Below, piece after piece: positions 33,920 to 42,485 of a stretch of DNA of 64,000 nt. Each line of letters begins with the position of its first letter. Within the stretch, counting starts at the first letter, position 1. The stretch is from NCBI RefSeq assembly GCF_007990505.1, contig NZ_AP019822.1, positions 620,001 through 684,000 on the forward strand. The letters run 5' to 3'. The position numbers were made by a program, and so were the translations under genes. Below the pieces are notes generated by a model that saw nothing but the letters and a program-made list of their open reading frames with translations, was not told where the DNA came from and ran no database searches. This DNA is from Pseudoleptotrichia goodfellowii. Lineage in GTDB: Bacteria > Fusobacteriota > Fusobacteriia > Fusobacteriales > Leptotrichiaceae.

Positions 33920-34774
33920 CTAATGCAGCTGATCGAATCCTAATCCGAATACTTTCGTAGTTTCAGTAACAGTTACAAAAGCCGTAGGATCATTTATCTT
34001 CAAGAATTTTCTCAAATTGATGAACTGTCTTCGGTCGAGAATGGTCATTAATACATCTCTTGAAACACCTGAATATCCCCCTTTTCCATTGAATACAGTA
34101 CATCCTCTGTGGAAGTCTCTTAAAATATATTCTATGATGATTTCTTTATTTTCGGTAATTATAAAAATCTGTTTTCTTGAATTAAATCCGTCTATAAATT
34201 TATCAACCATATATCCTGAAATATACACGCTTAAAAGCCCGAAAAGAGCAAGTTCCACTCCGAAAGCAAACATAGCCATAACAGTAACAGTTGCGTCGGC
34301 AATAAAGTTTGCCATTCCCAGTCTTATCCCGAAATATTTATTTATAATTTTTCCTATAATTGACGTACCGCCTGTAGATGCTTCATAAGTAAATACAACA
34401 GTTGAGCCCAATGCACAGAAAACACTCCCGAATATTGTAGCCAAAGTTAAATTCTGTGTCAGGGAGTAATGAGGGAAAAAATTTTCAAAAATTAAAAGTA
34501 TAACCGATAAATAAGTTGATGCGTAAATACTTTTGATTCCGAAACTTCCTCCGATAAGTATAAATCCCAATGAAAACAGTATGACATTGCCTATAGCTAT
34601 AATAATACTGTTGGATATTCCGAAAATATGATTTATAATCAAAGCAAATCCTGTAATTCCACCACTTGCAATTTTATTCGGGAAAAGAAAAAAATGAAGC
34701 CCGAAAGCAAGTAAAGTAACTCCGATACTTATAAAAAAATATTCTTTTAAAATTTTAGCAAATTTATTTTTCAT
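33920..34774 (-). CDS. YitT family membrane protein
   Basis: 284 residues with five or six N-terminal membrane helices (about residues 12-195) and a cytoplasmic DUF2179 domain at the C-terminus (KQIFIITENKEIIIEYIL, FHRGCTVFNGKGGYSG, DPTAFVTVTET). Landmarks include FLFPNKIASGGITG near residue 30 and EASTGGTSIIGKI near 130. YitT proteins are widespread but without a firmly known substrate. It is transcribed alone from a consensus promoter, divergently from guaB and convergently with the dispersin-like gene. Confidence 0.88.
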   Translation of the reverse strand: MKNKFAKILKEYFFISIGVTLLAFGLHFFLFPNKIASGGITGFALIINHIFGISNSIIIAIGNVILFSLGFILIGGSFGIKSIYASTYLSVILLIFENFFPHYSLTQNLTLATIFGSVFCALGSTVVFTYEASTGGTSIIGKIINKYFGIRLGMANFIADATVTVMAMFAFGVELALFGLLSVYISGYMVDKFIDGFNSRKQIFIITENKEIIIEYILRDFHRGCTVFNGKGGYSGVSRDVLMTILDRRQFINLRKFLKINDPTAFVTVTETTKVFGLGFDQLH

Positions 34775-34818
34775 AAAAATTATTATCTCCTGTTATTTAT
34801 TAAATATAGTAACAAGCT

Positions 34819-34847
34819 ATTATAGTGTTTTAAGTGTGTAATGTCAA
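34819..34847 (-). promoter_or_regulatory. Consensus promoter of yitT
   Basis: Read on the minus strand, TTGACA (34847-34842), a 17-base spacer and TATAAT (34824-34819), both perfect. Confidence 0.82.
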
Positions 34848-34892
34848 GGTAAAATTTTTTAATTTGACGGCTGAAATTACGAAAATATTTCT

Positions 34893-34922
34893 TTGTATTT
34901 TTAGAGATATTTGTGCTATAAT
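34893..34922 (+). promoter_or_regulatory. Promoter of guaB
   Basis: TTGTAT (34893-34898) and TATAAT (34917-34922) with a TGC extension and an 18-base spacer. The leader of about 105 bases shows no riboswitch or PurR-like box that I can recognise. Confidence 0.6.
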
Positions 34923-35033
34923 ATTATAATTTATAGTAATATTACGGGAAATATAACCAATGAAACAGGGTTTTAAAGAAGTGTTTATTTAAAAATATAA
35001 TATAAATAAAATCAATAAGGAGGATAAATCGAA

Positions 35034-36503
35034 ATGAGTCAGAAATCTAAAGTAATAATGGACGGATTAACTTTTGATGATGTTTTGCTTATTCCGCAGG
35101 CATCGGAAGTATTACCTCATGAAGTTTCTTTAAAAACAAAAGTTACAAAAAAGCTGGAATTAAACATTCCCGTTATGAGTGCGGCGATGGATACGGTTAC
35201 GGAATCGCAACTTGCCATTGCTATTGCAAGAGAAGGAGGAATCGGCTTTATTCATAAGAATATGACAATAGAAAGACAAGCCGATGAAGTGGAAAAAGTA
35301 AAAAGATATGAAAGCGGAATGATAACAAACCCGATTACTTTAGAGGAACATTCGATATTACAGGAAGCAAATGATTTAATGAAAAGTTATAAAATATCGG
35401 GATTGCCGGTTATAGACAAGAAGGGGAATTTGAAAGGGATTATTACTAACAGAGATTTAAAATATAGAGAAGATTTGACAATAAAAGTAGAAGAAGTAAT
35501 GACAAAAAAAAATCTTATCACTGCACCTGTAGGAACTACACTTGATGAAGCGAAATCTATTTTACTTGAACACAGAATAGAAAAATTACCGATTGTTCAG
35601 GGAAAAAAGCTCAAAGGTCTGATAACAATAAAAGATATCGACAATAAAATTAATTATCCCAATGCGTGTAAAGATGCTCACGGAAGGTTGAGAGTAGGAG
35701 CTGCTGTCGGGATAGGAAATGATACTTTGAAAAGAGTGGAGGCTCTTGTAGAAGCCGGAGTAGATATAATCACTGTAGATTCGGCACATGGACATTCCAA
35801 AGGGGTTATTAAAAAGATAAAAGAAATAAGAAAAGCATTTCCCGATTTGAATTTGATCGGGGGAAATATTGTAACTAAAGAAGCGGCTCTTGATCTTATA
35901 AAAGCCGGAGTAAATGCTGTAAAAGTGGGAGTAGGACCGGGATCTATATGTACTACAAGAGTAGTTTCAGGAGTAGGAGTACCTCAAATTACTGCAATTC
36001 TTGAAATAGCAGAAGTTTGTGAGAAAAAATCGATAGGACTTATAGCCGACGGAGGAATAAAATTATCGGGAGATATAGTAAAAGCCATAGCTGCAGGAGC
36101 AGACTGTGTAATGTTGGGAGGACTTCTTGCAGGAACAAACGAAGCACCGGGAGAAGAAATCATATACAACGGAAGAAAATTCAAAACGTATGCGGGAATG
36201 GGCTCGCTGGCTGCAATGAAAAGAGGAAGCAGCGACAGATATTTTCAGTTGGAATCTGCAACGGAAAAACTGGTTCCCGAAGGAATCGAGTCGATGGTGC
36301 CTTTTAAAGGAGCATTGAAAGATACGATTTATCAGTTGTGCGGAGGACTCAGATCGGGAATGGGATATTGCGGTACACCGACAATAGAAAAATTGAAATC
36401 TGACGGGAAATTTGTGAAAATAACAAATGCAGGACTTAAAGAAAGTCATCCTCATGATGTTATAATTACAAAAGAAGCTCCTAATTACAATGCTTCAAAT
36501 TAA
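35034..36503 (+). CDS. guaB: IMP dehydrogenase
   Basis: Oxidises IMP to XMP with NAD+, the committed step to guanine nucleotides. The 489-residue product shows the N-terminal TFDDVLLIPQASEVLP, paired CBS domains (about residues 95-205, for example LMKSYKISGLPVID), the NAD site GGNIVTKEAA and the catalytic Cys loop GPGSICTTRVVSG (Cys about 305). The flap is GAMG-like, read here as YAGMGSLAAMKRGSSDRY. It is full length with an AAGGAGG site. A Spy-like periplasmic protein gene follows closely. Confidence 0.98.
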   Translation: MSQKSKVIMDGLTFDDVLLIPQASEVLPHEVSLKTKVTKKLELNIPVMSAAMDTVTESQLAIAIAREGGIGFIHKNMTIERQADEVEKVKRYESGMITNPITLEEHSILQEANDLMKSYKISGLPVIDKKGNLKGIITNRDLKYREDLTIKVEEVMTKKNLITAPVGTTLDEAKSILLEHRIEKLPIVQGKKLKGLITIKDIDNKINYPNACKDAHGRLRVGAAVGIGNDTLKRVEALVEAGVDIITVDSAHGHSKGVIKKIKEIRKAFPDLNLIGGNIVTKEAALDLIKAGVNAVKVGVGPGSICTTRVVSGVGVPQITAILEIAEVCEKKSIGLIADGGIKLSGDIVKAIAAGADCVMLGGLLAGTNEAPGEEIIYNGRKFKTYAGMGSLAAMKRGSSDRYFQLESATEKLVPEGIESMVPFKGALKDTIYQLCGGLRSGMGYCGTPTIEKLKSDGKFVKITNAGLKESHPHDVIITKEAPNYNASN

Positions 36504-36528
36504 TTTTAAGAGAGGAATAACGGAAAAA

Positions 36529-37122
36529 ATGAAAAGTTTAAGAAAAACAGTATTTTTAGCGATATTAGTATTAAGTATAGGAAGTCTTTCTTTTTCTTTT
36601 GAAGACTACTATAAGAAAGTTTATATTGTGAAAATTTCAAAAAAAGAAATATATAAAGCTGTAAATGCAAATCAGAATCAGCAGAAAAAATTGTCGAAAA
36701 TTTTTGATGAATATCAGAAAAAAGCCGAGAAGATTGAAAAACAGTTGAAATCTTTTGAAGATAAAAAAAGTCAGATTGGTAAAATAGAAAAAGACAGATA
36801 TTTTAAAATAGCTGAAGTTTTGTCTTTTGAGCAATTAAAAGAGTTTAATAAATATACCAATCAGAAAAAACTTGAATTTGAAGAAAAAAATGACAAAATC
36901 AAAAGTTTAATGGACGATCTTAACCTTGAAAATGAACAGAAAGCTGAAATATTAAAGTTGGACAGGGATTTTAAAAGAACCGTCGGAAGATTGAAAGAAG
37001 AGCGTTTATCTGAAGAAAATTTTGCTTCTGAATATGAAAGTCTGAAAAAAGTAAGAAATGAAAAAATAAGAGCATTGTTAAATGAAGAACAGATAAAAGT
37101 CGTTGACAGTTATAAATTTTAA
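36529..37122 (+). CDS. Periplasmic helical protein, Spy/CpxP-like
   Basis: 197 residues: a signal peptide (about 1-22, FLAILVLSIGSLSFS) and an all-helical, highly charged body. It contains three LTxxQ-like elements typical of Spy/CpxP periplasmic chaperones: VLSFEQLKEF, DLNLENEQKAEIL and LLNEEQIKVV. Those proteins sense or chaperone misfolded envelope proteins; the assignment is by motif only and no two-component system is nearby. I place the start at ATG 36529, since an upstream in-frame start at 36490 would overlap the guaB end and bury the signal peptide. Confidence 0.6.
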   Translation: MKSLRKTVFLAILVLSIGSLSFSFEDYYKKVYIVKISKKEIYKAVNANQNQQKKLSKIFDEYQKKAEKIEKQLKSFEDKKSQIGKIEKDRYFKIAEVLSFEQLKEFNKYTNQKKLEFEEKNDKIKSLMDDLNLENEQKAEILKLDRDFKRTVGRLKEERLSEENFASEYESLKKVRNEKIRALLNEEQIKVVDSYKF

Positions 37123-37140
37123 TAAAAAGGAGCCACGATT

Positions 37141-37851
37141 ATGAGTAAATTTATAGTAAATGAGTCTTTTTGGAATATTTTTCCTGAAGCTAATATAGGA
37201 GTGTTATTACTTGAAAATATTGATAATTCAAAAGAATCTTCTGAAAATATTGTAAAACTTTTGGAGGAAAGTAACAAAGAAGCAAAAAAGCACCTTACAG
37301 AAGATCAGCTGAGCAAAAATCCTGTTATTGCCATATGGAGAGAAGCTTATCAAAAATTTAAAACAAAAAAAGGTGTTCGTTGCAGTATAGAGGCATTGTT
37401 AAAAAGAGTGGAAAAAGGATCGGGAGTTTCAACAATTAATCCTCTGGTGGATATTTATAATGTTGCTTCTTTGAAATACGGACTTCCTGTGGGTGCCGAA
37501 GATATAGAAACTTTTGAAGGAGATCTTGTTCTTGGAGTAACCGAAGGAAATGACGAGTTTTATGCTTTGGGAGATGAGGAAAATTCGCCGACTCTTGAAG
37601 GAGAAATTTGCTATAAAGATGATAAAGGTGCAGTTTGCCGTTGTTTTAACTGGAGAGACGGTCAAAGAACCATGATTACAGAAAAAACCCGAAAAGCTTT
37701 TGTAGTAATAGAATATGTAAACGGAGAGAAAAACGAAGATATTGAGAAGGCACTCGAAATGATAGCGGAGTATACTGAAAAAGAGTTGGGAGCCAAAAAA
37801 GTTTCCTTGAAAATATTGAATAAAAATGAAGACAGAATAAATTTAATTTAA
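37141..37851 (+). CDS. B3/B4 tRNA-synthetase-editing-like domain protein
   Basis: A 236-residue stand-alone B3/B4 domain, the module that edits mischarged Tyr-tRNA(Phe) in PheT. Recognisable blocks are NPVIAIWREAYQKF, then KKGVRCSIEALLKRV, then INPLVDIYNVASLKYGLPVGAED and CRCFNWRDGQRTMIT. Free-standing members are common and often annotated as phenylalanyl-tRNA synthetase beta-like; some may hydrolyse misacylated tRNA, which is not shown for this one. It follows the Spy-like gene by 18 bases and ends at a strong terminator. Confidence 0.82.
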   Translation: MSKFIVNESFWNIFPEANIGVLLLENIDNSKESSENIVKLLEESNKEAKKHLTEDQLSKNPVIAIWREAYQKFKTKKGVRCSIEALLKRVEKGSGVSTINPLVDIYNVASLKYGLPVGAEDIETFEGDLVLGVTEGNDEFYALGDEENSPTLEGEICYKDDKGAVCRCFNWRDGQRTMITEKTRKAFVVIEYVNGEKNEDIEKALEMIAEYTEKELGAKKVSLKILNKNEDRINLI

Positions 37852-37866
37852 TAAAATTGATTTCAG

Positions 37867-37897
37867 ACAGGAGCATGAATAATGTTCCTGTTTTTTT
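37867..37897 (+). terminator. Terminator after the B3/B4 gene
   Basis: The 10-bp stem ACAGGAGCAT/ATGTTCCTGT (37867-37876 and 37882-37891, one G-U pair) with a GAATA loop and seven Ts. Confidence 0.88.
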
Positions 37898-38009
37898 AGA
37901 AATACTAATTTTATTGGAAGCAAAAATATTTATAATTTGAAGAAAATTAAGTGATATTTTTCCTAATTTATAATTTCTGCATGTGAAATAAAAAATTTTA
38001 TTTTCAGTA

Positions 38010-38038
38010 TTGAAAGTTAGAAAAAACAAGGGTATAAT
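38010..38038 (+). promoter_or_regulatory. Promoter of butanediol dehydrogenase
   Basis: TTGAAA (38010-38015), a 17-base spacer and a perfect TATAAT (38033-38038). The leader is about 30 bases and ends in a GGAGG site. Confidence 0.75.
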
Positions 38039-38075
38039 ATATTAAATAAATCAATATGAATGGAGGAAAAGCAAA

Positions 38076-39122
38076 ATGGCAAAAATGAAAGCTGCAAGAT
38101 GGTACAAACAGAGAGATGTACGTGTTGAAGAAATTGAAATACCTCAAATGGGTGAAAACCAAATAAAGATCGCTGTGAAATATTGCGGAATTTGCGGAAG
38201 TGATTTACACGAATATTTAGGAGGTCCTATATTTATTCCTGTAGAAGCTCCACACCCTTATACAAATGAAAAAGCACCTATAACTATGGGACATGAGTTC
38301 AGCGGTGAAGTTGTTGAAGTAGGTTCGGGAATCAAAAAATTCAAAGTGGGAGACCGTGTTACTGTAGAACCTATATTTGCAAAAGACGGATTGAAAGGAA
38401 AATACAATCTTGATCCTAACTTGACATTTATAGGATTGGGAGGCGGAGGAGGAGGATTCTCCGAATTTGTAGTAGTTAATGAAGATCAGGCTCATAAATT
38501 ACCTGATGAAATAGATTATGAACAGGGAGCATTGACTGAACCTGCAGCAGTTGCTTTGTATGCTGTTCGTCAAAGTAAATTCAGAACAGGAGATAAAGTT
38601 GCAGTATTCGGATGCGGACCTATAGGATTATTGATAATAGACGCTTTGAGAGCAGGAGGAGCAACAGAAATTTACGCTGTGGAACTTTCTCATGAAAGGC
38701 AGGAAAAAGCTGCAAAATTGGGAGCGATAATTATTGATCCGTCAAAAGTTGATGCGGTAAAAGAAATTAAAGAAAGAACAAACGGCGGAGTAAACGTTTC
38801 TTACGAAGTTACAGGTGTACCTAAAGTATTGGAACAGGCTTTGGAATCTGCTGAAAAAGACGGAGAATTAATGGTTGTAAGTATATGGGAAAGTTCAGCT
38901 CCTATTCATCCAAATGAAATCGTAATACAGGAAAGAGCAATGAAAGGTGTTATCGCTTATCGTGATGTATTCCCTAGTACATTGGATTTGATGAAAAAAG
39001 GATATTTCTCTAAAGATCTGCTTGTAACAAAACATATTAAAATTGATGACATTGTAACTGAGGGATTTGAGGCTCTCGTTAAAGAAAAAAGTCAGGTTAA
39101 AATTTTAGTATCTCCTAAATAA
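38076..39122 (+). CDS. bdhA: 2,3-butanediol dehydrogenase (zinc alcohol dehydrogenase family)
   Basis: Interconverts acetoin and 2,3-butanediol with NAD(H). The 348-residue protein has catalytic zinc ligands in YCGICGSDLHEY (Cys about residue 38) and TMGHEFSGEV. As in butanediol dehydrogenases, the structural-zinc Cys cluster is absent and replaced by the KYNLDPNLTFIGLGGGGGGF segment. The Rossmann motif FGCGPIGLL follows near residue 180. Substrate choice among sorbitol, threonine and butanediol is inferred from the HEYLGGP..IPVEAPHP block typical of BdhA. Monocistronic, between its own promoter and terminator. Confidence 0.85.
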   Translation: MAKMKAARWYKQRDVRVEEIEIPQMGENQIKIAVKYCGICGSDLHEYLGGPIFIPVEAPHPYTNEKAPITMGHEFSGEVVEVGSGIKKFKVGDRVTVEPIFAKDGLKGKYNLDPNLTFIGLGGGGGGFSEFVVVNEDQAHKLPDEIDYEQGALTEPAAVALYAVRQSKFRTGDKVAVFGCGPIGLLIIDALRAGGATEIYAVELSHERQEKAAKLGAIIIDPSKVDAVKEIKERTNGGVNVSYEVTGVPKVLEQALESAEKDGELMVVSIWESSAPIHPNEIVIQERAMKGVIAYRDVFPSTLDLMKKGYFSKDLLVTKHIKIDDIVTEGFEALVKEKSQVKILVSPK

Positions 39123-39150
39123 AAAAAGGAATAGAAATTGAAATTCTTGA

Positions 39151-39198
39151 ACTCCCGTTATTCGTAATCTTACGGATACAATAATCGGGAGTTTTTAT
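39151..39198 (+). terminator. Two-tier terminator of bdhA
   Basis: ACTCCCG (39151-39157) pairs with CGGGAGT (39186-39192), continuing through TTATT/AATAA with one bulge; an inner CGTA/TACG hairpin fills the loop and five Ts follow. It is built like the terminator at 8677. Confidence 0.85.
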
Positions 39199-39254
39199 TT
39201 AAAATCAGTTATTTCATATTTGATATATATAAAATAAGTTGTTTAAAAAATCAA

Positions 39255-39288
39255 GTAGAGTTTTTAATAAAAAAATGATACTATTAAT
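39255..39288 (+). promoter_or_regulatory. Extended -10 promoter of the CtkA-like operon
   Basis: GTAGA (39255-39259), 16 bases, then TGATACTATTAAT (39276-39288). An 18-base run ending in this block is identical to that at 13230-13263 before the TPR gene. Confidence 0.5.
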
Positions 39289-39310
39289 ATAAATAAAGAG
39301 GTGAATTTAT

Positions 39311-39559
39311 ATGGAAATACATAATGAAATAAAGATAGATTTTGAGCTGACAAATAAGTTAAAAAGAACTATAGAAAAATTGGAAAGAGTATTTTGGGTA
39401 GCACAACATTATGATGAGGAAAGTAAAGAGTACAGTAAACTTGACGGAAAATTTTTGATATTATGTGATGATTTGGAAATTGATGCTAAAATGGGAGCAA
39501 GAGCAGGTTATATAACTTGGGAACAGGTAGATTTATTAATGGCGAAATACAGATTTTAA
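39311..39559 (+). CDS. Small acidic protein paired with the CtkA-like kinase
   Basis: An 82-residue protein I do not recognise. It has an amphipathic helix with a coiled-coil look (LTNKLKRTIEKLERVFWVAQ, about residues 14-33), a central acidic FLILCDDLEIDAKMG and a C-terminal YITWEQVDLLMAKYRF. No signal or membrane segment. It ends ten bases before the kinase gene and shares its promoter, so the two form a bicistronic unit. By analogy with HipB-HipA order it could be an antitoxin, adaptor or substrate of the kinase, but it shows no helix-turn-helix motif that I can see. Confidence 0.7.
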   Translation: MEIHNEIKIDFELTNKLKRTIEKLERVFWVAQHYDEESKEYSKLDGKFLILCDDLEIDAKMGARAGYITWEQVDLLMAKYRF

Positions 39560-39569
39560 ACGGAGAAAG

Positions 39570-40544
39570 ATGGTTGTTATGGAAATAAAAGATTACACAG
39601 GCTTTAAAGAGGGAAATAAATTTTATGGAGGAAATGCAGGTCATAAAATAAGCATAATAGAAAATGGAGTAAAATGGTTGCTAAAGTTTCCTAAGAGTAC
39701 ATATAATTTAGAAAATGTTGATATGTCATATACTTCAGCACCTTTATCAGAATATATAGGTAGCAAAATATATGAAATTTTAGGACATGATGTTCATGAA
39801 ACTAAGTTGGGAATATACGACAGTAAATTAGTTGTTGCCTGTAAAGATTTTACAACAAAAGATTATGACTTTTTTGAATTGCACGAAGTGAAAAATAGTT
39901 ATTTAGGAAAAAATGAAGCTAAAAGAGAGTATATAATGAGAAAAAGTAAAACAAGTAGAGATGAGGTAAATTTGGAAGAATTGCTATTTGTTTTAGATAA
40001 TTATGAGAAATTAACTAAAATTCCCGGAATAAAAGAAAGGTTTTGGGATATGTTTGTAATAGATAATTTTATAAATAATAATGATAGACATAATGGAAAT
40101 TGGGGTATTCTTTCAAATGAATCGGGAATGAAATTAGCACCTGTATATGATAACGGAGCCGGTTTCTTTTTAAAACATGATACAAATAAAATTAAGAAAA
40201 TTTTATCTGATGAAGAGAGATTTAATCAGATAGTAGAAAATGGGAGAACGCCGTATATTTATGACGGAAAAAAGATAGATTCTTCAACAGTTATAAAAAA
40301 ATTATCTTTTGAAAAGGGAGAAAACATAGCAGAAAATATGGATTTAAAAAAAGCTGTTTTAAGAAACGTTCCTAAAATTGAATTAAATAGAATATTTAAA
40401 TTGATAGATGAGATTCCTGAAAAGGAAAAAGGAATAAAAGTTATGTCGGATTTAGAAAAAGTTTTTTATAAAAAATTTTTAAAAGAAAGATATGAGAAAA
40501 TATTATTACCAAGTTACGAAAGAATAGTAAATAGTAAAAAATAA
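39570..40544 (+). CDS. CtkA/HipA-like serine/threonine kinase
   Basis: A 324-residue kinase-fold protein. Blocks match Helicobacter CtkA (JHP0940) and HipA-type kinases: GGNAGHKISI (glycine loop, about residue 20), WLLKFPK (ATP-binding Lys), MSYTSAPLSEYIG, KLVVACKDFTT, FWDMFVIDNFINNNDRHNGNWG (catalytic Asp-Arg-His-Asn region near residue 178) and LAPVYDNGAG (Mg-binding Asp about 196). The family phosphorylates proteins; HipA members inhibit glutamyl-tRNA synthetase, CtkA acts as a secreted pro-inflammatory kinase. No signal peptide is present. Co-transcribed with an 82-residue partner. Confidence 0.85.
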   Translation: MVVMEIKDYTGFKEGNKFYGGNAGHKISIIENGVKWLLKFPKSTYNLENVDMSYTSAPLSEYIGSKIYEILGHDVHETKLGIYDSKLVVACKDFTTKDYDFFELHEVKNSYLGKNEAKREYIMRKSKTSRDEVNLEELLFVLDNYEKLTKIPGIKERFWDMFVIDNFINNNDRHNGNWGILSNESGMKLAPVYDNGAGFFLKHDTNKIKKILSDEERFNQIVENGRTPYIYDGKKIDSSTVIKKLSFEKGENIAENMDLKKAVLRNVPKIELNRIFKLIDEIPEKEKGIKVMSDLEKVFYKKFLKERYEKILLPSYERIVNSKK

Positions 40545-40566
40545 GTTTTCGCATTGTTTAAATAAT

Positions 40567-40607
40567 AAAAAAGAAGTCAGCCTTTTACAAGATTAACTTC
40601 TTTTTTT
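40567..40607. terminator. Bidirectional terminator between the kinase gene and dus
   Basis: The 11-bp stem AAAAAAGAAGT/ACTTCTTTTTT (40567-40577 and 40596-40606) has A and T tracts on both sides, serving the two convergent genes. Confidence 0.8.
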
Positions 40608-40626
40608 GAAAAAAGACAAAAAATCT

Positions 40627-41562
40627 TTAAAGTTTTTCAATATCTTTAATTTTTTTATCAATGTCCCTTTCAATAATAATTTCTTTCAAGTTGTTTTTTA
40701 AATCTTCCGTTTCAAACCTTTTAAAATAAGGTTGTAAATATTTATTAATTTCAAGAGCGGCAACTATTTTACCTTTATTTTCTTCCAAATAGGAAATATG
40801 CTCAAGAACAGCATTTTTAACAGTATCAAAATCAGGAAAAGTTGTTATTTCTCCCAAATTTAACAATTCTCTTATTTGAGAAATAAGCCATGGATTTCCG
40901 ATAATTCCACGTGAAAGCATTATTCCGTCAAGATTTGATTTTTTTATAAGAGAAACGATGTCTTTTGCCTCAAATAAATCTCCATTTCCTATGAAATCAA
41001 TTTTTCGGGGACGATTGCTAAGTTCTGAAACAATATCCCAATCAGCTTTTCCGTTATATAACTGTTCCCGAGTTCTCCCGTGAATACAGATAAAATCAAG
41101 ATTATATTTATTTGCCAAGTCAATGTATAATTCAGGAGAAGAAAAATCTCGATAGCCAATACGTATTTTTATGGAAAGTTTTGTTTTATCACTTAATTTA
41201 CTTTTCAGTTCGGATAATAAACTGTCAACAAAATCTGTTTGAGGCAATAATGCCGATCCTGCACCGTTTTTTATGATTTTTGTCTGAGGGCATCCCATAT
41301 TCAGATTAAGATTTTTAAAGCCTTTATTTTCAAGTTTCAGAAAAGCTTTTATAAGTTCGTTTTTATCATTACCGAATACCTGAACGCCTTCATTTTCTTT
41401 ATCGTCACATTTTAAAAGCTCTTTTTCAGTAGCTTCATCATTTTCGTTTAATAAATGAGCACTTACCATTTCGGTAAAAAGTAAATCGGGATTAAATTTT
41501 TTCAGTATTTTTCTGTATGAGTAGTCTGTATATCCTGCCATAGGAGAAATATATATTTTCAT
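40627..41562 (-). CDS. dus: tRNA-dihydrouridine synthase
   Basis: An FMN enzyme that reduces uridines in tRNA D-loops. The 311-residue product begins KIYISPMAGYTDYSYR, the Dus FMN-binding start, then VQVFGND, the catalytic-Cys block LNMGCPQTKIIKNGAGSAL (Cys about residue 95), IKIRIGYRD, ICIHGRTREQLYNG and GIMLSRGIIGNPWL. I start at ATG 41562, where homology begins and a GAGAGG site lies nine bases upstream; a 15-residue extension is in frame. It is transcribed alone from the minus-strand promoter at 41596. Confidence 0.94.
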   Translation of the reverse strand: MKIYISPMAGYTDYSYRKILKKFNPDLLFTEMVSAHLLNENDEATEKELLKCDDKENEGVQVFGNDKNELIKAFLKLENKGFKNLNLNMGCPQTKIIKNGAGSALLPQTDFVDSLLSELKSKLSDKTKLSIKIRIGYRDFSSPELYIDLANKYNLDFICIHGRTREQLYNGKADWDIVSELSNRPRKIDFIGNGDLFEAKDIVSLIKKSNLDGIMLSRGIIGNPWLISQIRELLNLGEITTFPDFDTVKNAVLEHISYLEENKGKIVAALEINKYLQPYFKRFETEDLKNNLKEIIIERDIDKKIKDIEKL

Positions 41563-41595
41563 TTTAGATTGCCTCTCTTTAATAGGATGCTTCAT

Positions 41596-41624
41596 TTTAT
41601 ACCACAAATTGTTTTCAAAGTCAA
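41596..41624 (-). promoter_or_regulatory. Promoter of dus
   Basis: On the minus strand TTGACT (41624-41619), a 17-base spacer and TATAAA (41601-41596) with a TGG extension. Confidence 0.72.
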
Positions 41625-41709
41625 ATCAAATAGGAATAATCCTGTTCATAATATATACTTGTTTCAGATAAAAGGTAAAATTTCAAACCAATATACAGGA
41701 GGAAAAACA

Positions 41710-42351
41710 ATGAAAAGAATATTTGCATTATTAATGATAGTTTTATTAGTGGCAGTTTCATGTACAACAGCACCTGACGGCACGAAAAAAGTGAGCAAAA
41801 CAGGTGTCGGAGCAGGAATAGGAGCAGCTGCAGGGGCTGTATTGGGACAGGCAATAGGAAAAGATACTAAAGGAACACTGATCGGAACTGCAGGAGGAGC
41901 GGCTGTCGGAGCAGTGATAGGAAATATATTCGACAGACAGGAAAAAGAGCTTAAAAACAGATTGGACGGATCGGGAGTAAAAGTAGAAAGAACGGGAGAA
42001 GGAGAAATCAAACTTACAGCACCTGAGAATATTACATTTGATACAAACAGCAGTGTAATTAAATCAAGATTTACAGGCTCTCTAAATTCTGTTGCAGATG
42101 TATTGAAAAAATATCCCGACTCAAATATAATAGTTTCCGGACATACTGACAGTACAGGAAATGACTCCATTAATAATCCTTTATCAGTAAACAGAGCGGC
42201 ATCGGTTAAATCATACCTGGTAGGAGCAGGAGTTCCAAGTTCAAGAATAACTTCGGTAGGATATGGAAGTAAAGAGCCTATCGCAAGTAATTCTACTGCA
42301 AACGGAAGAGCTCAAAACAGAAGAGTTGAAATAAAAATAGTAGCTAAATAA
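41710..42351 (+). CDS. OmpA-family lipoprotein with glycine-zipper domain
   Basis: 213 residues. The signal peptide ends in a lipobox LVAVSC with Cys18. A glycine-zipper 2TM-like domain follows (GVGAGIGAAAGAVLGQAIG, GTAGGAAVGAVIG; about residues 31-77), then an OmpA C-terminal peptidoglycan-binding domain with ITFDTNSSVIK, VSGHTDSTGNDSINN and NRAASVKSYL, ending GRAQNRRVEIKIVAK. It probably tethers the outer membrane to peptidoglycan, like the YiaD/Pal group. An AGGAGGAAAAA site fixes the ATG at 41710, excluding a longer in-frame extension into the dus promoter region. Confidence 0.9.
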   Translation: MKRIFALLMIVLLVAVSCTTAPDGTKKVSKTGVGAGIGAAAGAVLGQAIGKDTKGTLIGTAGGAAVGAVIGNIFDRQEKELKNRLDGSGVKVERTGEGEIKLTAPENITFDTNSSVIKSRFTGSLNSVADVLKKYPDSNIIVSGHTDSTGNDSINNPLSVNRAASVKSYLVGAGVPSSRITSVGYGSKEPIASNSTANGRAQNRRVEIKIVAK

Positions 42352-42414
42352 AGAAAATAAATTTGAAGAGTAATAAAGACAGCTTTAGTAATATTCGGTA
42401 TGGCTGAATAAAAT

Positions 42415-42449
42415 GGGGATCGTTTTAAAATAACGACCCTGTTTTATTT
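42415..42449 (+). terminator. Terminator of the OmpA-like lipoprotein gene
   Basis: GGGGATCGTT (42415-42424) pairs with AACGACCC (42432-42439) with a small bulge, followed by TGTTTTATTTTT. Confidence 0.65.
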
Positions 42450-42485
42450 TTAGAATATCAAACAAACGGATTTCAACAGAAAAGT

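Noticed and set aside
34923-35033. A purine riboswitch in the guaB leader
   Set aside because: The three-way junction core sequences of guanine or PRPP riboswitches are absent.
8677-39198. The two CTCCCG/CGGGAG terminators (8677-8725 and 39151-39198) as copies of a mobile repeat
   Set aside because: Only the six to eight stem bases are shared; loops and flanks differ, so convergent strong terminator stems are the simpler explanation.
41569-41709. A 47-codon N-terminal extension of the OmpA-like lipoprotein
   Set aside because: It runs through the dus promoter and would bury the lipobox signal peptide; a strong AGGAGG site marks the start at 41710.
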